NCBI GenBank assembly: GCA_002429325.1
Contig: DIZH01000023.1
Coordinates: forward strand, 1 to 47,919
DNA from: Patescibacteria group bacterium UBA6033
Lineage (GTDB): Bacteria; Patescibacteriota; Minisyncoccia; Phycocordibacterales; Phycocordibacteraceae
Reading direction: 5' to 3'
Length of the DNA: 47,919 nt
Made by a program: the position numbers and the translations under genes. Under the pieces are notes generated by a model. It searched no databases and was not told where the DNA came from. It saw only the letters and a list, made by a program, of their open reading frames with translations. This document shows, piece after piece, positions 6,854-15,750 of this stretch; position 1 is the stretch's first letter; each line of letters starts with the position of its first letter.

Positions 6854-8419
6854 ATGAAAAAATTAACTAAAGTTTCCGTAATCGCGTTAGTCGTCGTGTG
6901 TACCTTCAGTGTGGCAGCTTTCGTCAAGGCCGCGACGGCAGTGAGTCTTGGCACGGCAGATAGCTTCGCTATCTTGGCCGGTTCGGGAATCACTATCGGC
7001 GGTGCAGTTAATACCAGTACGATCACCGGAGACATCGGGTCCTTCTCGACCCCGACGATTACTGGTATCGGGAATGCTGTTTTGAATGGCACAAATCATG
7101 CAGGTGATACTACGACACAAAGCGCCAAGACAGATTTGGGCACTGCGTACACCGCCGCATCGCAGACACCATCTACCAACTTGCCAGCTGGTGACAATCA
7201 ACTCGGCTCACAAATCCTCACTCCTGGTGTCTATGACTTCGGTGGCGCTTCAACAGCGAACCTGACTGGTACATTGACTCTCGATGCTCAGGGCAATCCG
7301 AATGCAGTCTTCATCTTTAAAGCGTCATCCACTCTCGTCACAGCAGCATCTAGCGTTGTTTCTCTCATCGGTGGGGCACAGGCTTGTAATGTCTTCTGGC
7401 AGGTCGGCAGTTCCGCGACGCTCGGAGCAGCATCTACGTTCAAAGGAAATATACTCGCTTCAGTGAGCGCAACACTTGGAACCACGGCAAATGTGGAAGG
7501 TCGGGTGTTAGTGCAGTCGGGTGCAGTATCTCTAACTGGTAGCAATGTCATTACCAAAGCAACTTGTGTGGGTACACCACCACCCCCATCCGGCAGTACC
7601 GGCGCTCACTATTTCGAGCGGCTGCCAGCCATCAATGTGACGAAGATACCGAGTCCTCTATCCCTCCCTTCAGGTCCAGGGCCCGTTACCTATTCCTATG
7701 TCGTGACGAACATAGGACAAGTGCCGATGAACACCGTATGGGTTAAGGACGATAAGTGTAGCCCGGCGACCTACGTTTCTGGCGACACTAACACGAATGG
7801 ATTACTTGATCTTAATGAATCGTGGCATTACACCTGCACCAAGACCGTCTCTCAAACAGAGACGAACACTGCAACCGCTCACGGGTATGGCGTCGGACTT
7901 GGTATGGATGTGTACGATACTGCGAGCGCGACGGTCGTGGTCGGACTGCCAATCACGCCGCCACTGATCCATTTGGTTAAAACGGCCAATCCGACTGTGC
8001 TTCCTGCTGGTGGCGGGCATGTAGTCTATTCGTATGCAGTGACCAATCCCGGTGCTGTGCCACTCAGCGATGTCAGCATCACGGACAATAAGTGCACCGG
8101 CCTGCCGGGCCGTGTTGTAGGACATCCAGGAGACGTGAATTCGAACAATCTGCTTGACCCAGGAGAGACCTTCCACTTCACGTGTGCATCAAATATTATG
8201 CAAACTACAACGAACATCGGCACTGCCGAAGGCCATGCTAATGGATTGACGGCCATTGATATCTCACCCGCTACAGTTGTGGTAAATGCTCCAGGATTGC
8301 CTAACACAGGACTCCCTCCTTCTAAGGAGAATGGCATGTGGTATCTCCTGGTACTCGTTGGAGGTTTCGTAGCAGGTATCGCTGCTGTGGTTGCCCTAGT
8401 GAAGGAACGAAAATCATAG
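6854..8419 (+). CDS. Ice-binding-like (DUF3494) surface protein with LPNTG sorting signal
   Basis: The product is 521 residues. A signal peptide (about 1-26) precedes a DUF3494 domain (about 28-235), a beta-solenoid fold found in ice-binding proteins and adhesins, with typical segments such as LGTADSFAILAGSGIT and LTPGVYDF. A Pro-rich linker and two DUF11-like beta-sandwich repeats follow (about 255-360 and 365-470), each with a VTYSYVVTN or VVYSYAVTN motif. The C-terminus has LPNTG (482-486), a hydrophobic helix and the basic end KERKS, a classic sortase sorting signal. A sortase gene follows at 8510. DUF3494 in this setting may serve adhesion rather than ice binding. Confidence 0.85.
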   Translation: MKKLTKVSVIALVVVCTFSVAAFVKAATAVSLGTADSFAILAGSGITIGGAVNTSTITGDIGSFSTPTITGIGNAVLNGTNHAGDTTTQSAKTDLGTAYTAASQTPSTNLPAGDNQLGSQILTPGVYDFGGASTANLTGTLTLDAQGNPNAVFIFKASSTLVTAASSVVSLIGGAQACNVFWQVGSSATLGAASTFKGNILASVSATLGTTANVEGRVLVQSGAVSLTGSNVITKATCVGTPPPPSGSTGAHYFERLPAINVTKIPSPLSLPSGPGPVTYSYVVTNIGQVPMNTVWVKDDKCSPATYVSGDTNTNGLLDLNESWHYTCTKTVSQTETNTATAHGYGVGLGMDVYDTASATVVVGLPITPPLIHLVKTANPTVLPAGGGHVVYSYAVTNPGAVPLSDVSITDNKCTGLPGRVVGHPGDVNSNNLLDPGETFHFTCASNIMQTTTNIGTAEGHANGLTAIDISPATVVVNAPGLPNTGLPPSKENGMWYLLVLVGGFVAGIAAVVALVKERKS

Positions 8420-8509
8420 TTGAAGCCGGTTCGTCCCAAGTTATTTTGAGGTATTGAAGATTCCGCCTCGGTGGTAGCTTCGTGCCGGACCGAGCACCTC
8501 TTACATCCT

Positions 8510-9103
8510 ATGAAATCCAAAACAATACTTCTATGGTCACTAATCATTCTCGCGATCCTAGTCATGGTGATCCCTGCGCTGTCGTTCGCTACTCTTCTTG
8601 ATGGTACGACAGCTCTGGATGTAGCAGCTCCAGAATACTTGGTCGCAGAACAGTCAGGGCCAGGACTCCCAGTTCGTCTCACCATCCGGAAGATTACTGT
8701 CGATGCGAATATCGAGCATCTAGGACTGACGCCGCAAGGGGCTATGGCTGTGCCAGAAGGCTCGGCCGATGTAGGTTGGTATGCTCTCGGCCCTCGTCCA
8801 GGGGAAGAGGGGAGTGCGGTGATTGCGGGGCATGAGGGATGGAAAGATGCGAAGCCGGCAGTATTCGATACGTTACATACTTTGAGCAAAGGAGACATCG
8901 TGTCAGTTGAGGATGAGAAAGGAGTCATCACCTCTTTCGTTGTGCGCGAAATTCGAACATATTCCCAGACTGAGGACACTTCAAACGTGTTTGGCTCGAC
9001 TGATGGGAAAGCGCACTTGAATCTCATCACGTGTGAGGGAGTGTGGGACCCAATTAAGAAGACGTATGCTAATCGGTTAGTAGTATTTACGGATAAGGAA
9101 TGA
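8510..9103 (+). CDS. Sortase (class E/F-like)
   Basis: The product is 197 residues with an N-terminal transmembrane anchor (about 7-27). Catalytic residues are visible: His108 in AGHEG, Cys175 in LITCEG and Arg189 in NRLVVF. The start at 8510 (MKSKT) is preferred over the upstream alternative at 8471 because it begins directly at the anchor. It lies 90 bases after the LPNTG protein, its obvious substrate; it would cleave between Thr and Gly and attach the protein to an envelope acceptor. The acceptor nucleophile is unknown for these organisms. Confidence 0.9.
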   Translation: MKSKTILLWSLIILAILVMVIPALSFATLLDGTTALDVAAPEYLVAEQSGPGLPVRLTIRKITVDANIEHLGLTPQGAMAVPEGSADVGWYALGPRPGEEGSAVIAGHEGWKDAKPAVFDTLHTLSKGDIVSVEDEKGVITSFVVREIRTYSQTEDTSNVFGSTDGKAHLNLITCEGVWDPIKKTYANRLVVFTDKE

Positions 9104-9151
9104 AGGTATCGCACATACTGGCCGCCCGTAGAGTCGCCTACGCAGTAGGTA

Positions 9152-9157
9152 TATACT
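9152..9157 (+). promoter_or_regulatory. -10 hexamer TATACT, leaderless start
   Basis: The hexamer lies 7 bases before the ATG at 9165, predicting a transcript that starts at or one base before the start codon. Confidence 0.6.
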
Positions 9158-9164
9158 GGTACGT

Positions 9165-10199
9165 ATGAATGCCAAAATACTGCAGTCCTATTTCCTTATC
9201 GGTTTGATCGCTGTTTCTTCTGTGCTGGTCTTCTTTATCTTTCGTCCGTTTCTCATAGCGCTCGCGCTCGCAGCAGTATTTGCCACCATCCTGTACCCTC
9301 TGTACGAAGGCATCTTCCGCTGGATGAAGAGCTCGCCGGGGCTTGCAGCATTTGCAACAATCCTCATCGCGCTCGTGTGCATCCTTGGCCCGCTCACTTT
9401 TATCGCAGGACAAATAGCGAACGATGCACAGCATTTGTATATCTCGCTTTCTGATGGTAGCGGGAGAACATTCCTGACGGCAGGGTTTCAGTATGTAAAT
9501 GATGTGATAGCGCATTATGCGCCGAGCCTTTCGCTGTCTACTTCAGATATCTCTCTTTCACTTGATCAGTACGTGAAAAACAGCCTCCAATGGCTCATTC
9601 AGAATCTTGGCGGAGCATTCGGCAGTGTCTCAAGCTTTGTCATTGATCTCTTCATATTTTCAATCGCACTGTATTATCTGCTCCGCGACGGCAGTACATT
9701 CAAGCAGAAGCTCACAAAAGCGAGTCCGCTCGCGGCTGAGGATAGTGCTCTGATATTCACCCAGCTCAAGCTTTCGATACAGGGAATTATCCGAGGGAGT
9801 CTTATCATCGCCCTCATACAGGGAGTTCTCACAGGGATTGGTTTTTCGATCTTCGGCATATCCAATAGCTTCTTGTGGGGAGTTGTTGCCGCGTTCGCCG
9901 CTCTTATCCCTGGCATCGGCACCTCGCTGGTTCTTGTTCCTGGCGTCATCTACTTATTCATTACCGGCCCGGTGACTCCGGCTATAGGGCTTTTGATATG
10001 GAGCCTCATCGCTGTTGGTTTGATAGACAATTTCCTCGGCCCTCGGCTTATGGGAAGGGGCATGCAGATCCACCCACTCCTCGTATTCCTCTCAGTGTTC
10101 GGCGGCTTGGTCTTCTTCGGTCCCGTCGGTATATTCCTCGGCCCCCTGTGCACAAGCACTCTGTTTGCGTTCCTCTCGATTTATCAACACCTCTCGTAA
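9165..10199 (+). CDS. AI-2E-family (PerM/YdiK-like) membrane transporter
   Basis: The product is 344 residues with about eight transmembrane helices, in clusters near 8-75, 145-180 and 205-340. The C-terminal signature is characteristic of the AI-2E family: PGIGTSLVLVPGVIY, DNFLGPRLMGRGMQIHPLL and FGPVGIFLGPL. Members are proposed exporters or ion-coupled permeases; a role with autoinducer-2 is not established for most. It stands alone behind its own promoter, upstream of the copper operon. Confidence 0.85.
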   Translation: MNAKILQSYFLIGLIAVSSVLVFFIFRPFLIALALAAVFATILYPLYEGIFRWMKSSPGLAAFATILIALVCILGPLTFIAGQIANDAQHLYISLSDGSGRTFLTAGFQYVNDVIAHYAPSLSLSTSDISLSLDQYVKNSLQWLIQNLGGAFGSVSSFVIDLFIFSIALYYLLRDGSTFKQKLTKASPLAAEDSALIFTQLKLSIQGIIRGSLIIALIQGVLTGIGFSIFGISNSFLWGVVAAFAALIPGIGTSLVLVPGVIYLFITGPVTPAIGLLIWSLIAVGLIDNFLGPRLMGRGMQIHPLLVFLSVFGGLVFFGPVGIFLGPLCTSTLFAFLSIYQHLS

Positions 10200-10204
10200 T
10201 AGAC

Positions 10205-10225
10205 ATATACCCCCAGGGGGTATAT
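10205..10225. promoter_or_regulatory. CsoR-type operator palindrome of the copper operon
   Basis: ATATACCCCC and GGGGGTATAT are perfect 10-base arms around a single A. TATATG (10221-10226) at its right edge could act as the -10 element for the gene starting at 10236, so repressor and polymerase would compete for the same bases. Confidence 0.8.
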
Positions 10226-10235
10226 GCTCATCGGT

Positions 10236-10511
10236 ATGAAGTACTTACACGATGAAGGAAAGAAGAAAGCTATTCGGCGGCTCAAAATTATTGAAGGGCA
10301 GATACGAGGATTGCAAGAGATGGTGGTGCAGGATGTCTATTGCATAGACATCATTACTCAGAGTTCTTCGGTGAAGCAGGCATTGTCCGGCGTCGAGGAT
10401 GCTCTTATGGAAAATCATTTGAATCACTGTGTGCATCGTCAGATGACGTCAGGCCAGACTGGGAAGGCGGTTGAGGAAGTTCTCAAGGTCTACAAGCTTA
10501 AGAGAAAATAA
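10236..10511 (+). CDS. csoR: Copper-sensing transcriptional repressor CsoR
   Basis: The product is 91 residues from the ATG at 10236. That start is preferred over the ATG at 10224, which lies inside the operator. The sensing triad falls at Cys36, His61 and Cys65, the same positions as in Mycobacterium tuberculosis CsoR. RRLKIIEGQIRGL forms the basic DNA-binding helix. The stop codon is one base before copA, and the operator directly upstream implies derepression by Cu(I). It is a distinct paralogue of the repressor at 5559-5822. Confidence 0.9.
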   Translation: MKYLHDEGKKKAIRRLKIIEGQIRGLQEMVVQDVYCIDIITQSSSVKQALSGVEDALMENHLNHCVHRQMTSGQTGKAVEEVLKVYKLKRK

Positions 10512-10512
10512 C

Positions 10513-12816
10513 ATGATCTCACAGACCTATAGCATACGAGGAATGCATTGTGCATCATGTGCGAGCATCATCGAGAAATCACTAGGGAAAGTGGATGGTG
10601 TGCATGCTGTCTCAGTGAATGTCGGTACTGAAATGGCAAAGGTTTCTTATGACGAGACCAAGGTGAATCCAGAACAGTTGTCTAAACATATTGAACCGCT
10701 TGGGTATACGCTCGTCATCCCCACGGATGCACCAAGTGCGGCAGCTATGGGCATGTCTGCCGATGAGCATACGGCGCATCTCGGTCTCAATCAGTCCAAG
10801 AGCGAGAAACTCGCTGAGCTCGCCGCTATGAAGACCAAGATCATCACCATCATGCCGATGGCAGCTTTTGCGGTCGGTATCATGGTGTGGAATATTCTCG
10901 CAGAATTTAACCAGGTGGCGGCCGTTCCGAGCCTGTGGAACGATTCCTTCAACACGCTTCTTGCGCTCATGGCGACGTACGCACTTTTTGTGGTCGGCAA
11001 GCCGTACTTGCTCGGTCTCTATCGATTCCTTCGTTACGGCGCTGCGAACATGGACACGCTTATTGGCATTGGCACTTCGGCTGCATTTCTCTATAGCGTC
11101 ATTGTCACAGTGTTCCGAGAAGAAGTGCGTCTTTATGTGAACGTCAGCGTCACCTATTTTGATGTCGCAATCGTCGTCATTGCGTTCATCACGCTCGGGA
11201 AATATCTTGAAGCGCGCGCGAAAATAAAGACTGGCGATGCGATCGAGAAACTGCTCAACTTGCAAGCCAAAACCGCGCTCGTCCTTCGTGACGGGAAAGA
11301 GATAGAATTGCCGGTTGACCAGGTTGTGCATGGTGACCTCATCATCGTAAAACCTGCAGGGAAGATCCCTGTGGATGGTGTTCTCACCGAAGGCTCTTCC
11401 TTCGTCGATGAGGCAATGGTGTCAGGCGAGCCAGTACCGGTAGAGAAGAATGCCGGTGATACTGTTGTTGCTGGAACACTCAATACGACTGGCTCGTTTA
11501 CCTTCCGAGCAACGAAGGTTGGCAGAGAGACGATGCTTGCGCATATCATCACCATGGTGCAAGAGGCGCAGGGAAGCAAGGCGCCGATACAAGCACTCGC
11601 GGACAAGATCTCGAGCATCTTTGTGCCTATCGTGCTCGTCATCGCATTTGTATCTCTCGGGTCATGGCTCCTCCTTGGGACTTCCTCGCTCGGTTTCGCA
11701 CAGGCGCTTTCCTTCGGGCTCGTCTCGTTTGTCGGGGTTCTCGTCATTGCGTGCCCGTGTGCGCTCGGGCTCGCGACACCGACGGCTATCATCGTCGGCG
11801 TCGGTAAAGGTGCGAAAGAAGGCATCCTCATCAAAGACGCTGCGACGCTCGAAAAACTCCACAAGGTAGATGTCGTCGTTGTCGACAAGACAGGAACTAT
11901 TACTAAAGGAAAGCCAGAACTAGTCAGGGTACAGAATCAGAGTGCCTTGAGCGAGGCAGAGCTTGTATCTATCCTCGCGTCGCTCGAAAGCAAATCAGAG
12001 CACCCCATTGCGAGTGCGATCGTCTCCTATGCGAGCGCGCACAACATTGCGCTCAAATCCATAACGGATTTCAAAGCGATAAAAGGAAAGGGCGTACAGG
12101 GAGTCATTGATGGCGTGGCCTATTATGCGGGCAACCTGCGACTTATGCAGGATCTTTCGCTCTCGCTTAGTACAAACGCCATTGAGCAAGAGACGCGTGA
12201 AGGCAAGACGCCCGTCATTCTCGCAACCGAAAAGCAAATCATAGGCATTGTGCTCGTGGCTGATGCGATTAAGCCGGAAGCGGTGGAAGCTGTTGCTGCT
12301 CTCCATAAGCTTGGCATACGCGTTGTCATGCTCACAGGCGACAATGCACAGACGGCAGACTTTATTGCGAAACAAGTCGGTATCGATGAAGTCGTTGCAG
12401 AGGTGATGCCGGAGGATAAGTTAAATAAAATAAAAGAACTGCAAGCGGAGGGACGTGTTGTTGCGATGGCGGGCGACGGCATTAATGATGCACCGGCGCT
12501 CGCGCAGGCGGATGTCGGCATTGCGATGGCGACTGGCACCGATGTGGCGATTGAGAGCGCCGGCATCACGCTTCTGCACGGTGATATATCGAAGATGGTA
12601 AAAGCCGTGCGCCTCTCAAGACTGACTATGCGCGGCATCAGACAGAATCTCTTCTGGGCGTTCGCGTACAATGTCATCGGTATTCCGCTCGCAACTGGTA
12701 TGTTCTACCCAGTATTCGGCTGGTTATTGAACCCTATGTTCGCAGGGCTTGCGATGGCTCTCTCAAGCGTATCAGTCGTCGGTAATTCACTTCGTCTTAA
12801 AACAAAAACACTATGA
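10513..12816 (+). CDS. copA: Copper-exporting P1B-type ATPase CopA
   Basis: The product is 767 residues. An N-terminal HMA domain carries GMHCASC (Cys13, Cys16). The membrane metal site is CPC (about 414-416), the phosphorylated Asp458 is in DKTGT, SEHP marks the nucleotide-binding domain, and GDGIND lies near 654. YN in the seventh helix and MALSSVSVVGNS in the eighth fit the Cu(I)-specific P1B-1 group. It pumps Cu(I) out of the cytoplasm. A Met/His-containing stretch follows the HMA domain (about 75-95). Its TGA overlaps the ATG of palindromic element A. Confidence 0.95.
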   Translation: MISQTYSIRGMHCASCASIIEKSLGKVDGVHAVSVNVGTEMAKVSYDETKVNPEQLSKHIEPLGYTLVIPTDAPSAAAMGMSADEHTAHLGLNQSKSEKLAELAAMKTKIITIMPMAAFAVGIMVWNILAEFNQVAAVPSLWNDSFNTLLALMATYALFVVGKPYLLGLYRFLRYGAANMDTLIGIGTSAAFLYSVIVTVFREEVRLYVNVSVTYFDVAIVVIAFITLGKYLEARAKIKTGDAIEKLLNLQAKTALVLRDGKEIELPVDQVVHGDLIIVKPAGKIPVDGVLTEGSSFVDEAMVSGEPVPVEKNAGDTVVAGTLNTTGSFTFRATKVGRETMLAHIITMVQEAQGSKAPIQALADKISSIFVPIVLVIAFVSLGSWLLLGTSSLGFAQALSFGLVSFVGVLVIACPCALGLATPTAIIVGVGKGAKEGILIKDAATLEKLHKVDVVVVDKTGTITKGKPELVRVQNQSALSEAELVSILASLESKSEHPIASAIVSYASAHNIALKSITDFKAIKGKGVQGVIDGVAYYAGNLRLMQDLSLSLSTNAIEQETREGKTPVILATEKQIIGIVLVADAIKPEAVEAVAALHKLGIRVVMLTGDNAQTADFIAKQVGIDEVVAEVMPEDKLNKIKELQAEGRVVAMAGDGINDAPALAQADVGIAMATGTDVAIESAGITLLHGDISKMVKAVRLSRLTMRGIRQNLFWAFAYNVIGIPLATGMFYPVFGWLLNPMFAGLAMALSSVSVVGNSLRLKTKTL

Positions 12817-12922
12817 ACCCCGTTAGAGAATGCAACAATTGCTTATAAAAAATCTATCTACTGCTATGAACACAATTTCCGAAGAAATGTCACAATCACA
12901 ACCTATCTCTAACGGGGTGAAT
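12813..12922 (+). repeat. Palindromic element A (CCCGTTAGA family) at an operon gene start
   Basis: The arms CCCCGTTAGAGA (12818-12829) and TCTCTAACGGGG (12906-12917) are perfect complements 76 bases apart. Flanks are ATGAAC on the left and GTGAAT on the right, with TGAA shared, consistent with a decayed target-site duplication. The left ATG overlaps the copA stop as ATGA and opens an 11-codon frame beginning MNPVR. Removing the element would restore an ATGA-overlap start for the next gene (MNTTETY). The element therefore probably inserted at that start codon. Confidence 0.8.
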
Positions 12923-13942
12923 ACTACAGAAACCTACGAATTCCATGTGAGCGGCATGCACTGCAAAGCCTGTACCGTGCTTATTGAGGATACATTCACC
13001 GACCTCCCGCATATCGAGAATGCGCAGGTGTCGCTTGTGAATGAACGGGTAAGCGTCACGGGTACCTTTGACGGTTCACCCGAAGAAATTGCACAAGAAC
13101 TCTCAGAATTGCTGCGCGAGCATGGTTACACTCTCTCTGTTGGGAAGAGTACCGACACTGCGAACTGGGCGGACTTTGCCTACGCAGTGCCTGTTGCCAT
13201 GGTGCTCATTGCCGGGTTCCTTCTCCTGCAGAAAGTAGGCCTCACCTCACTTATTACCAGCTCCAATGTGAGCTATGGGACCGCATTTCTTATTGGTCTC
13301 ATTGCATCTGTCTCGTCTTGTCTCGCTATCGTTGGCGGTCTCGTGCTCTCGCTCTCAGCGAATTCGGCAAAAGAGGGAGGTACCTGGCGTACCCCGGTAC
13401 TGTTTCATCTCGGACGTCTTGGCGGATTCTTTCTTCTTGGCGGCTTGGTAGGCGTCATCGGCAGCGCACTGCACCTCAGTCTTATGGCCAATGTCGTTCT
13501 CAGTAGTGTCGTTGCGCTCGTTATGTTCATCCTCGGCGTTAATCTGCTCGATGTATTCCATGTCACAAAGCGACTACAGCTGACGCTTCCGGCACGCTTC
13601 TCAAGGAACCTTATGCAAGGGAGTAGACACGATCATTATCTTGCACCGCTGCTTATTGGCATCGGAACATTCTTCCTTCCCTGTGGGTTCACCCAATCAA
13701 TGCAGCTCTACGCGCTCTCGACCGGTAGCTTTGTACAAGGATCACTCACGATGCTTGTGTTTGCGCTCGGTACGCTCCCGATGCTCGCACTCCTCTCGTT
13801 CGGAGCGCTCAATATTGCACACAAGCCGTGGAAGGGTATTTTCTTCAAGACCGCTGGAATCATCGTGATAGCGCTCGCACTCTTGAATCTTACGAATGCG
13901 CTTGCCACCGCCGGTATTATCCAGCCGCTCTTTAATTTCTGA
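12866..13942 (+). CDS. HMA domain fused to TauE/DsbD-like membrane protein
   Basis: The product is 358 residues from the ATG at 12866 (MNTISEEM); starts at 12830 or GTG 12917 are possible. An HMA domain with GMHCKAC (Cys33, Cys36) at about 24-92 is followed by six or seven transmembrane helices of the sulfite-exporter TauE/UreH/DsbD-like type, with the conserved FFLPCGFTQSMQLYAL (about 268-285) carrying a membrane Cys next to Pro. Residues 14-18 (ISNGV) come from palindromic element A. It lies between copA and a cupredoxin-like gene and probably moves copper or reducing equivalents across the membrane. Confidence 0.85.
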   Translation: MNTISEEMSQSQPISNGVNTTETYEFHVSGMHCKACTVLIEDTFTDLPHIENAQVSLVNERVSVTGTFDGSPEEIAQELSELLREHGYTLSVGKSTDTANWADFAYAVPVAMVLIAGFLLLQKVGLTSLITSSNVSYGTAFLIGLIASVSSCLAIVGGLVLSLSANSAKEGGTWRTPVLFHLGRLGGFFLLGGLVGVIGSALHLSLMANVVLSSVVALVMFILGVNLLDVFHVTKRLQLTLPARFSRNLMQGSRHDHYLAPLLIGIGTFFLPCGFTQSMQLYALSTGSFVQGSLTMLVFALGTLPMLALLSFGALNIAHKPWKGIFFKTAGIIVIALALLNLTNALATAGIIQPLFNF

Positions 13943-13945
13943 TAT

Positions 13946-14071
13946 ATGAATCCCGTTAGAGGCTGCGGTCACTGTATTTTTAACCGACACTTTATTCACA
14001 ACTAGACAAACAGTATGGAAAAATCTTCTGGAAACAAAACACCGCCACGACCTGTCTCTAACGGGATGAAT
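13946..14071 (+). repeat. Palindromic element B with ATGAAT direct duplication
   Basis: The arms CCCGTTAGAG (13952-13961) and CTCTAACGGG (14056-14065) are perfect complements. Identical ATGAAT hexamers flank the element at 13946-13951 and 14066-14071, a clear target-site duplication containing a start codon. The left copy opens a short frame beginning MNPVRGC. The right copy is the probable original start of the cupredoxin-like gene (MNTHMV). Confidence 0.85.
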
Positions 14072-14461
14072 ACTCACATGGTCATTGCACTTCTTATTAG
14101 CGTCGTCGTGATAGGGTGGGCAGTCAGTTTTGTCTCATCAAAGCCGAGCACAGGAGGTACGGCACAAGCCGCGCCGACGGCCACTATTGTGGACGGCAAG
14201 CAATTTGTTGATATTACGGCGAAAGCCGGTTATAGCCCGCGCGTGGTGATTGCAAAAGCCGGCATACCCACCACGATACGCGTTACGACAAACGGCACAT
14301 TCGATTGCTCAGCGAGCGTCGTCATACCGAAATTGTCGTATCAGAAGTTTCTGCAGCCTTCAGGAACCGAAGATATCCAAATATCTGCCGAGCAGGCGAC
14401 GGGTACGCTGCAGGGGCTCTGCGCGATGGGTATGTATAACTTCCAGATCAAGTTCCAATAG
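14015..14461 (+). CDS. Membrane-anchored cupredoxin-like copper protein
   Basis: The product is 148 residues from 14015, or 131 from the ATG at 14066, which is the duplicated original start. A transmembrane anchor (about 22-42 of the long form) is followed by a cupredoxin-like beta-sandwich (about 65-148). Candidate copper ligands are the Cys in TFDCSASV and the Cys and Met in LCAMGMY near the C-terminus. As last gene of the copper operon it probably accepts Cu(I) on the outer side. Residues PVSNGM in the long form come from palindromic element B. Confidence 0.75.
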   Translation: MEKSSGNKTPPRPVSNGMNTHMVIALLISVVVIGWAVSFVSSKPSTGGTAQAAPTATIVDGKQFVDITAKAGYSPRVVIAKAGIPTTIRVTTNGTFDCSASVVIPKLSYQKFLQPSGTEDIQISAEQATGTLQGLCAMGMYNFQIKFQ

Positions 14462-14578
14462 ACTGGCTAGTGCTCTCTCGACTGTAATAGTGCACGCATC
14501 CGAGCGTCATAAAGCAGTGTGATACTCTTAATGAGAGTTTCTGGACAATACTTTATTACTATAAGAGCCCTTACCTAC

Positions 14579-15298
14579 ATGACTAAACTTGCATTTGTGC
14601 TTTCATTCGTTATTTTGCTTCCAATCTCAGCTGCGTTTGCAGAGACGTCAGTTCGTGCCGATGTCGGTGTGAAAATGATGAATACAGGAATTGGAGCTCA
14701 GTCGGACGAAAATCAGAGGGACGGCGTTCTCTCCGCGTCTTCGAGTGTAACAGCGCGAGCCGATGAGGAACGATCGGCCACAGGTACTGAAGCTAGAGGA
14801 AACAATGAATCATCGAGAGCAGATGCTACTTCCTCGACCACAGAGAGCGATAACGGCCGAGGAGGTATGATGTCCGAATCGCACCGGAGCGTCATGGCGT
14901 CTTTCGTGCAGTCGCTTCTTGCGGATTCTGAGCGCGATGGTGGTATAGGCGCAGAGGTACGCGCGGTTGCGAAATCTCAAGAAGACTCAGCATCAACCAC
15001 TGTTGATGCGATTGCTCATATGGAGAATCGCGGCTCCATGATGTCATTCTTCCTTGGTACCGACTGGAGGAATGTCGGCACGCTTCGAAGCCAAATCGCG
15101 AAGGATACTACCGACATCGGTCGTCTTCAGGCTGCAATCGCTAGTACGACTGATACGGGGGTCAAGACAAGCCTTGAAACACAGGTGACGGCCCTCACAG
15201 CTGAGCAGGCAAAGGTTCAGGCATTTGTTGATGCTCATGCGAACAGCTTCAGTCTCTTCGGGTGGTTCACGAGGCTCTTCGCGGGCAATGCACAATAA
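14579..15298 (+). CDS. Hypothetical secreted protein
   Basis: The ATG at 14579 is preferred over the one at 14519 because it begins the signal peptide MTKLAFVLSF, cut after about residue 22 (AFA). The mature part of about 217 residues is Ser/Thr/Asp-rich at first (about 40-100), then helical, with a conserved-looking C-terminal segment (TDWRNVGTLRSQIAKDTTDI to about 240) ending in FSLFGWFTRLFAG. TATAAG at 14560-14565 may be the -10 hexamer, giving a leader of about 6 bases. No family is recognised. Confidence 0.65.
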   Translation: MTKLAFVLSFVILLPISAAFAETSVRADVGVKMMNTGIGAQSDENQRDGVLSASSSVTARADEERSATGTEARGNNESSRADATSSTTESDNGRGGMMSESHRSVMASFVQSLLADSERDGGIGAEVRAVAKSQEDSASTTVDAIAHMENRGSMMSFFLGTDWRNVGTLRSQIAKDTTDIGRLQAAIASTTDTGVKTSLETQVTALTAEQAKVQAFVDAHANSFSLFGWFTRLFAGNAQ

Positions 15299-15336
15299 CC
15301 TCACGGTATTTCCTACATAGAATAATTCTTATAACT

Positions 15337-15738
15337 ATGAGTTATCACACAAACATCCTCGATAAAACGAAAGAGAACGAAAACTTCCGCCAAGTCTTGT
15401 TCACTGGGAAGAACAGCCAGCTCGTCATTATGAGCATTCCTCCGGGAGGGGAGATTGGTAAGGAAACGCACAAGTACACTGAGCAAACACTATTTTTCCT
15501 TTCCGGAACTGGCGAAGGCGAGTTCAATGGCGAGAAATTTCCGGTGGGTCCAGGCGATGTTGCTGTTGTAACGCCCGGCACCGAGCACAACTTCTGGAAT
15601 ACGGGAGAAGATAATCTGAAAGTCTATACCGTGTACGCTCCGCCGAATCATATTGATGGGCGCATCCACGTTACAAAGGCTGAGGCTGATGCCGATGTCG
15701 AAGACGAAGCAGTTGGAGAGCGGCCACCTCGGGTCTAA
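15337..15738 (+). CDS. Cupin-domain protein
   Basis: The product is 133 residues from ATG 15337 (MSYHTN). A single double-stranded beta-helix shows the cupin pattern: PPGGEIGKETHKYTEQTLFF (motif 1, about 37-56) with His, Glu and other ligands, and PGTEHNFWNTG (motif 2, about 82-92). Similar small cupins bind a metal and may be isomerases or sensors. A strong terminator follows. The substrate is unknown. Confidence 0.8.
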   Translation: MSYHTNILDKTKENENFRQVLFTGKNSQLVIMSIPPGGEIGKETHKYTEQTLFFLSGTGEGEFNGEKFPVGPGDVAVVTPGTEHNFWNTGEDNLKVYTVYAPPNHIDGRIHVTKAEADADVEDEAVGERPPRV

Positions 15739-15750
15739 TGCATGTTCAAA

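Noticed and set aside
8026..9114. Long 362-residue open frame on the minus strand opposite the sortase gene
   Set aside because: It is a shadow of the plus-strand surface protein and sortase genes, which have clear motifs. Its translation is Ser/Thr/Arg-rich without any family signature.
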